Source: Mnemiopsis leidyi (Eukaryota; Ctenophora; Tentaculata; Lobata; Bolinopsidae). Taken from it: a stretch of 33,054 nt of DNA. Positions 30,901 to 33,054 of this stretch are shown piece by piece. Position 1 is the stretch's first letter. Each line of letters begins with the position of its first letter. The stretch lies in NCBI GenBank assembly GCA_000226015.1, contig JH154878.1, positions 377,079 to 410,132 of the forward strand, in the 5' to 3' direction. The notes below the pieces were generated by a model that was not told the DNA's origin, searched no databases, and worked only from the letters and a program-made list of their open reading frames with translations. Position numbers and translations under genes: made by a program.

Positions 30901-32078
30901 ATCTAGAATCTTCCAGGAGCCCCTTCAGTATAACTGTAAAAGCCTGGGTACAGGTGTAACAAAATACAAATACAAATATTAAGACTTCCAAGATATCTTT
31001 ATTAAAATTCAAGATAATAACAGAGCTAATCTGCCTCACCTGGATTATATAGTCTAAGAATATCATCCCGTAGATTGGTTCCACCAGTGCTCACCATAAC
31101 TTGTACTTTGATGTGCTTCCCTAATTCCTTACACAGTTGAGACGTTTGCAGAGCTAATTCTCGAGTTGGTACTATGACCAGTGCTGAAAAAAAGATCTGG
31201 CTTGGGGAGATCAATAACAGTGTATATCAATAAAGTCAACTTCTAGTCAAGAAGAAGAATAAAAAATAATTCATGCACTCTGCAAGTGAAATGATAAATG
31301 GAATCAGGTTACGAGGCTTTAACAATAATGTTTGTTTACTGCGTTTAAATTAAAGCCTTACCTTGAATTTCATTTAAATTAATCTTTACTCGCTCAATAA
31401 TAGGTATAAGATAAGCTGCGGTTTTTCCAGTACCATTTTTAGCACGAGCTAGAATATCACGACCTGAAACACACATTACATGCAATTAGGAATATTTAAG
31501 TATTTAAAAGATGATAAAACCAATATGAGTCCGGAGACAAGACAAGCCCTTCAGAAACACTCTCTTGGAGCTGATCAATACAGAATTCTTGAGTTAAAAT
31601 TGTAGATAATTACTACATAATCATAAGAAACCTGCCAATGCTATTGGAATACTCTCTTCCTGTATAGGTGATGGTTTTTCATATCCTTTCTCATAAATAC
31701 CCATCTGCAAATCTCTGTTAAGGCAGAAATCCTCAAATTCGTTTCCTTTCGTACTTGTAACATCCTGTAAGTAAACGAATACGCTTACTAATACACTGCA
31801 GTAAACTGTTACAGGTCAACATGTAGGACAGCAAATATCTTAGAGTTCTGCCAACTTAACTTGTGAGAATTTCTCCGCAGTGCAGTGTAATTATGGAATT
31901 TAAGCCCAATGTGTCACTCATTTTTACATGTCTGCACAAGAATGACGCATCTCTGACTAACTGAAGTTTTGAAGCGATGATCCTTCTCTGGTAGGTTAAG
32001 GTTATCTTTCCAGTTGTGGTTATCTCCATTTATTGCAGCTGGAGGATGTTGCTTGTTGGGGGCGGATTTGTGTTCCAT
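21877..32078 (-). CDS. DDX6: DDX6/Me31B/Dhh1-type DEAD-box RNA helicase (11 coding exons)
   Basis: Exons, 5' to 3': 32078-31962, 31764-31632, 31463-31362, 31183-31040, 30396-30302, 30043-29921, 29771-29643, 24370-24190, 22903-22750, 22432-22300, 21957-21877. They total 1,392 nt (463 residues), with all phases agreeing. Motifs in order: Q motif (F49 to Q74), I AKNGTGKT 91-98, Ia PTRELA 123-128, GG 151-152, Ib TPGR 172-175, II DEAD 196-199, III SAT 227-229, V FTRGID 344-349, [10 protein letters not shown] 370-377. The run [15 protein letters not shown] near the N-terminus and YEINLM are diagnostic of the DDX6 subfamily. Members repress translation and activate decapping in P-bodies, bound by 4E-T, EDC3, LSM14 and PAT1. 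The N-terminus is about 50 residues shorter than in human DDX6. The C-terminus is acidic, then Gln-rich (nine Gln in a row). Confidence 0.96.
21957..22299 (-). other. Last DDX6 intron, filled by a minisatellite at its 3' end
   Basis: GT at 22299 and the proposed acceptor ACCGTAG at 21960-21958. The last 200 nt are a 24-bp tandem array, so no normal pyrimidine tract precedes the acceptor. Each repeat unit supplies a TAACTTAG, so several competing AGs exist. Confidence 0.6.
21961..22160. repeat. Minisatellite, eight 24-bp units
   Basis: The plus-strand unit is CGGTACATAAACTAAGTTAC followed by AGAG. Eight units differ at a few positions, and unit 4 carries 8 extra bases (TAGCGGAG-like). The array ends exactly at the proposed last DDX6 acceptor. 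Confidence 0.95.
22300..22432 (-). CDS. DDX6: DDX6 exon 10 (C-terminal part of RecA domain 2)
   Basis: Residues 393-437, [19 protein letters not shown] through [20 protein letters not shown]. The donor CAG|GTTGGT is moderate. If unspliced, the frame continues about 22 codons to a stop. Confidence 0.92.
22750..22903 (-). CDS. DDX6: DDX6 exon 9 (motifs V and VI)
   Basis: Residues 342-392: [20 protein letters not shown], then [20 protein letters not shown]. The arginine finger of motif VI is intact. It ends in phase 2 at ACAG|GTAATT. Confidence 0.95.
22904..24189. other. DDX6 intron 8, no internal gene
   Basis: 1.29 kb, GTAAGA to CTGCTCAG. A CpG-rich patch (GCGCGTCACGCGCGCGCAGTG) lies near 23683-23712. 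No exon-like segment or recognised repeat is present. Confidence 0.6.
24190..24370 (-). CDS. DDX6: DDX6 exon 8 (RecA domain 2, motif IV region)
   Basis: Residues 282-341: [37 protein letters not shown], and [12 protein letters not shown]. In the family this face binds FDF-motif partners such as EDC3 and LSM14. It ends ACAG|GTAAGA. Confidence 0.96.
25487..25548. repeat. Tandem duplication, 31-bp unit
   Basis: GTACATTGTTTATACACTGT with the following 11 bases occurs twice in tandem, 25487-25517 and 25518-25548, directly before the SINE head. Confidence 0.85.
25548..25825 (+). mobile_element. tRNA-derived SINE, copy 1 (full length)
   Basis: The head has an A-box-like TAGTGTAGTTTG (25555-25566) and a perfect B box GGTTCGATTCC (25615-25625), about 48 nt apart as in tRNA genes. 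The body from about 25635 (AATCCTAGAGGAGTTC..) matches the two other copies. It ends in an A-rich tail after GGTGTAACAAATACAAAAT. It sits antisense in DDX6 intron 7. The body happens to be open for about 100 codons, which I take as incidental. Confidence 0.8.
25915..25968. repeat. Tandem repeat, three 18-bp units
   Basis: ACAGGATGACGTGCAATT is repeated three times. The middle unit has one G-to-A change. Confidence 0.9.
25969..27895. other. Part of DDX6 intron 7 without a supported gene
   Basis: A short open stretch near 26340-26430 (+) reads [21 protein letters not shown]. It is charged and helix-like, perhaps a decayed retroelement gag piece. The short hairpin CTTGGCTGTCAGCCAAG is at 26624-26640. 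Nothing else is convincing. Confidence 0.35.
27896..28072 (-). mobile_element. SINE copy 3 (5'-truncated, diverged)
   Basis: Minus-strand match to the SINE body: GAGTGCTCTAAGGGCATTTG, GCAATCTTCTTCGGTCGACT, AAGGTTTTTACAG and GGTACAGGGGTAAC. The tRNA head is missing, and an internal stretch after GAGGGTTTCAGTTAAAAC is deleted relative to copies 1 and 2. Confidence 0.75.
28218..28297. repeat. Inverted repeats built on GACCATGAC / GTCATGGTC
   Basis: GACCATGACAAAAATT (28257-) pairs with AAATTTTTATGGTCATGGTC (to 28293), and GGCCAC/GTGGCC bracket 28218-28237. TGACCATGACTATGGTCA also occurs at 28161. Many GGTCA half-sites result. Confidence 0.6.
28768..28997 (-). other. Exon-like segment inside DDX6 intron 7 (possible poison exon)
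   Basis: A branch-like GCTAAC lies 16 nt before ATTTATGGCAG|GATGCC, and the segment ends CCTG|GTGAGG after 230 nt. The frame starting with its ATG is open for 90 codons through the donor ([20 protein letters not shown].., [20 protein letters not shown]). Entered in phase 0 from DDX6 exon 7, it meets TAG after 12 codons, and its length (2 mod 3) shifts the frame. It could be a regulated cassette exon, an exon of another gene, or coincidence. Confidence 0.3.
29250..29370. repeat. Imperfect tandem repeat (TATACACTATACAACC units)
   Basis: TATACACTATACAACCGGTG and TATACACTATACAACCTGTG recur about 45 bp apart, each followed by GTAAGGTTAA. A third partial unit lies upstream. Confidence 0.75.
29643..29771 (-). 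CDS. DDX6: DDX6 exon 7 (inter-domain linker, start of RecA domain 2)
   Basis: Residues 239-281, [18 protein letters not shown] through [20 protein letters not shown]. It ends AAG|GTAAGT in phase 0 before the longest intron (5.3 kb). Confidence 0.95.
29921..30043 (-). CDS. DDX6: DDX6 exon 6 (DEAD box and SAT)
   Basis: Residues 198-238: ADKLLSMDF completes DEAD, and [14 protein letters not shown] carries motif III, which couples ATP hydrolysis to unwinding. Confidence 0.95.
30302..30396 (-). CDS. DDX6: DDX6 exon 5 (motif Ib to start of DEAD box)
   Basis: Residues 166-197, [18 protein letters not shown] to LVLDE. The DEAD box is split by the intron after Glu197. Confidence 0.95.
30397..31039. 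other. DDX6 intron 4
   Basis: 643 nt between GTGAGG and TTTCTCAG. About a third of it is SINE copy 2 in antisense orientation. Confidence 0.85.
30784..30980 (+). mobile_element. SINE copy 2 (5'-truncated)
   Basis: Matches copy 1 from CAATCCTAGAGGAG onwards, with about 10 percent differences, through TTGAGGGTT, TCTAGAATCTTCCAGGAG and GGTACAGGTGTAAC. It ends in a tail of ACAAAT-like units (AAAATACAAATACAAATATT). It lacks the tRNA head. Confidence 0.85.
31040..31183 (-). CDS. DDX6: DDX6 exon 4 (motifs Ia and GG)
   Basis: Residues 118-165: [16 protein letters not shown] and [17 protein letters not shown], the RNA-binding motifs of RecA domain 1. It ends CCAG|GTGAGG. Confidence 0.95.
31362..31463 (-). 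CDS. DDX6: DDX6 exon 3 (Walker A)
   Basis: Residues 84-117 with [15 protein letters not shown], the phosphate-binding loop, then [11 protein letters not shown]. It ends CAAG|GTAAGG. Confidence 0.95.
31632..31764 (-). CDS. DDX6: DDX6 exon 2 (Q motif)
   Basis: Residues 40-83, [20 protein letters not shown] through [17 protein letters not shown]. The Q motif recognises the adenine of ATP. Splice sites are TTACAG|GATG and GCAG|GTTTCT. Confidence 0.95.
31962..32078 (-). CDS. DDX6: DDX6 exon 1 (N-terminus)
   Basis: ATG at 32078-32076 sits in TAATATGG, just after CACTTAG. This could itself be an acceptor from an upstream 5' UTR exon. The exon encodes 39 residues. The part matching the family is [18 protein letters not shown]. 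It ends TCA|GTTAGT in phase 0. Confidence 0.9.
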
Positions 32079-33054
32079 ATTAGCTAAGTGAGCAGTGTGA
32101 TCAGAATATTGTACTAAATTTGTTTTTTTATTTGTGAAACTTGCTCTCTACCCAAGCGTCTTTCACAGTTGTACAGAAGGGGCAGCTTCGAGAAATCTAT
32201 ATCATTTGTAAGGAACCCTCCACATTCCACCCCAAATTATTCCAATTGTGATGCAAAATTTACTATTCCAAATTGCTGTTTTTCAGTCTTTTGACCGAGT
32301 TGATTGAAGAGGGTTGCATGCGCAACTTAAGATTATAAATGCCCTGTAACGCAGTCATAAAGGATTATTAATGATAGAAGTCTGAGTCAATTGAAGAGGG
32401 TTGCATATAAATGCCCTGTTACCCCTAGAAGGGATGCTTCTCTTTTATTATTTACTTATTATTACCTTCTTTTTAATAATTAGATATGTACAATATTATA
32501 ACTGTTTAATCCAGAGTCTTTTCCCTGAATTATATCTAAATGTGATAATATATTGTATGATGATACTGTGCTAAAGTAGTCTTTGCAACAATTTAGAGAT
32601 ATCACGTAATCTCTATAATTGCGCTGATTTTATTATGGGGTATCTCAAAAAAACTTGAAAAATATCACTATCAAGGATTTGGTTTGTGTAGGTATAGGTA
32701 CCCCTTCGGGAAGAGGTGCCATTAAGATTATCTTCAATCAATTTATACTATATGTGTGTTATACTATGTGTGTTTTTATGTTGGGACTTTGAAAATTTGT
32801 AACAACCTCTACCAAACTAATTTCTTTCAAACTTAAGGATCCAGGAGCAAGGGTGGGCACGCAATCCTTATGGTCTGTGCTCTCCCATATCAGCCTTGAT
32901 TCTTTTATAGTGACATCTATATTAATCTTTGAGCATGAGATGATTCCAATATAAGTACAACTTCTGATCAATTTTTATGATTTTACTGTAACAACACCAA
33001 TTCAATTCAAACGTCCCAACTACGTAAATTTGAATTTGTATTTTTAAATTCTTT
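32079..33054. other. Upstream region of DDX6
   Basis: The 5' UTR and promoter of DDX6 should lie here, but no core element is clear. A segment with GAAGAGGGTTGCAT and ATAAATGCCCTGT occurs at about 32306-32351 and again at about 32390-32423. A short near-palindrome, GGTACCCCTTCGGGAAGAGG, is near 32697. A minus-strand open frame at 32759-32971 has no recognisable motif. Confidence 0.45.

Overview
The window is animal (metazoan) nuclear DNA. It is AT-rich with short GC-rich islands. Its coding sequence is split by GT-AG introns, with polyadenylation signals, a tRNA-derived SINE family, foldback elements and minisatellites. The secreted C-type lectin/SRCR/Cys-rich/trypsin mosaic and a DDX6-type RNA helicase point to an invertebrate, but the phylum cannot be fixed from this sequence.

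Layout. 1-2600: possible gene remnants, then a GC-rich, repeat-dense stretch. 2632-5047 (+): a two-exon gene for a 742-residue secreted mosaic serine protease. 5048-9310: non-coding, with a MITE-like repeat and hairpins. 9311-11257: a segment bounded by diverged inverted repeats of about 150 bp, holding a tRNA-Leu-like gene, a tRNA-like relic and a foldback of about 600 bp. Its right end abuts the stop codon of the next gene. 11259-13850 (-), with a probable 5' exon near 17.0 kb: a gene for an unrecognised Ser/Asp/Glu-rich protein with a PP1-docking (RVxF) type motif. 17.1-21.9 kb: intergenic, with a cluster of CACGTGACGTCA sites. 21877-32078 (-): a complete DDX6/Me31B/Dhh1-type DEAD-box helicase gene in 11 coding exons (463 residues). 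All of its intron phases agree.

The three protein genes do not form a pathway. The helicase is a general mRNA repression and decay factor. The protease is a secreted, probably immune or extracellular-matrix protein. The middle gene is of unknown function.

The most interesting structures are: the eight-copy 24-bp minisatellite in the last DDX6 intron, which is open as an eight-codon repeat; an exon-like 230-nt segment in the 5.3-kb DDX6 intron that would act as a poison exon; the inverted-repeat-bounded segment with tRNA-like genes and a giant foldback; and three copies of a SINE family inside DDX6 introns. I found no convincing new multigene system.
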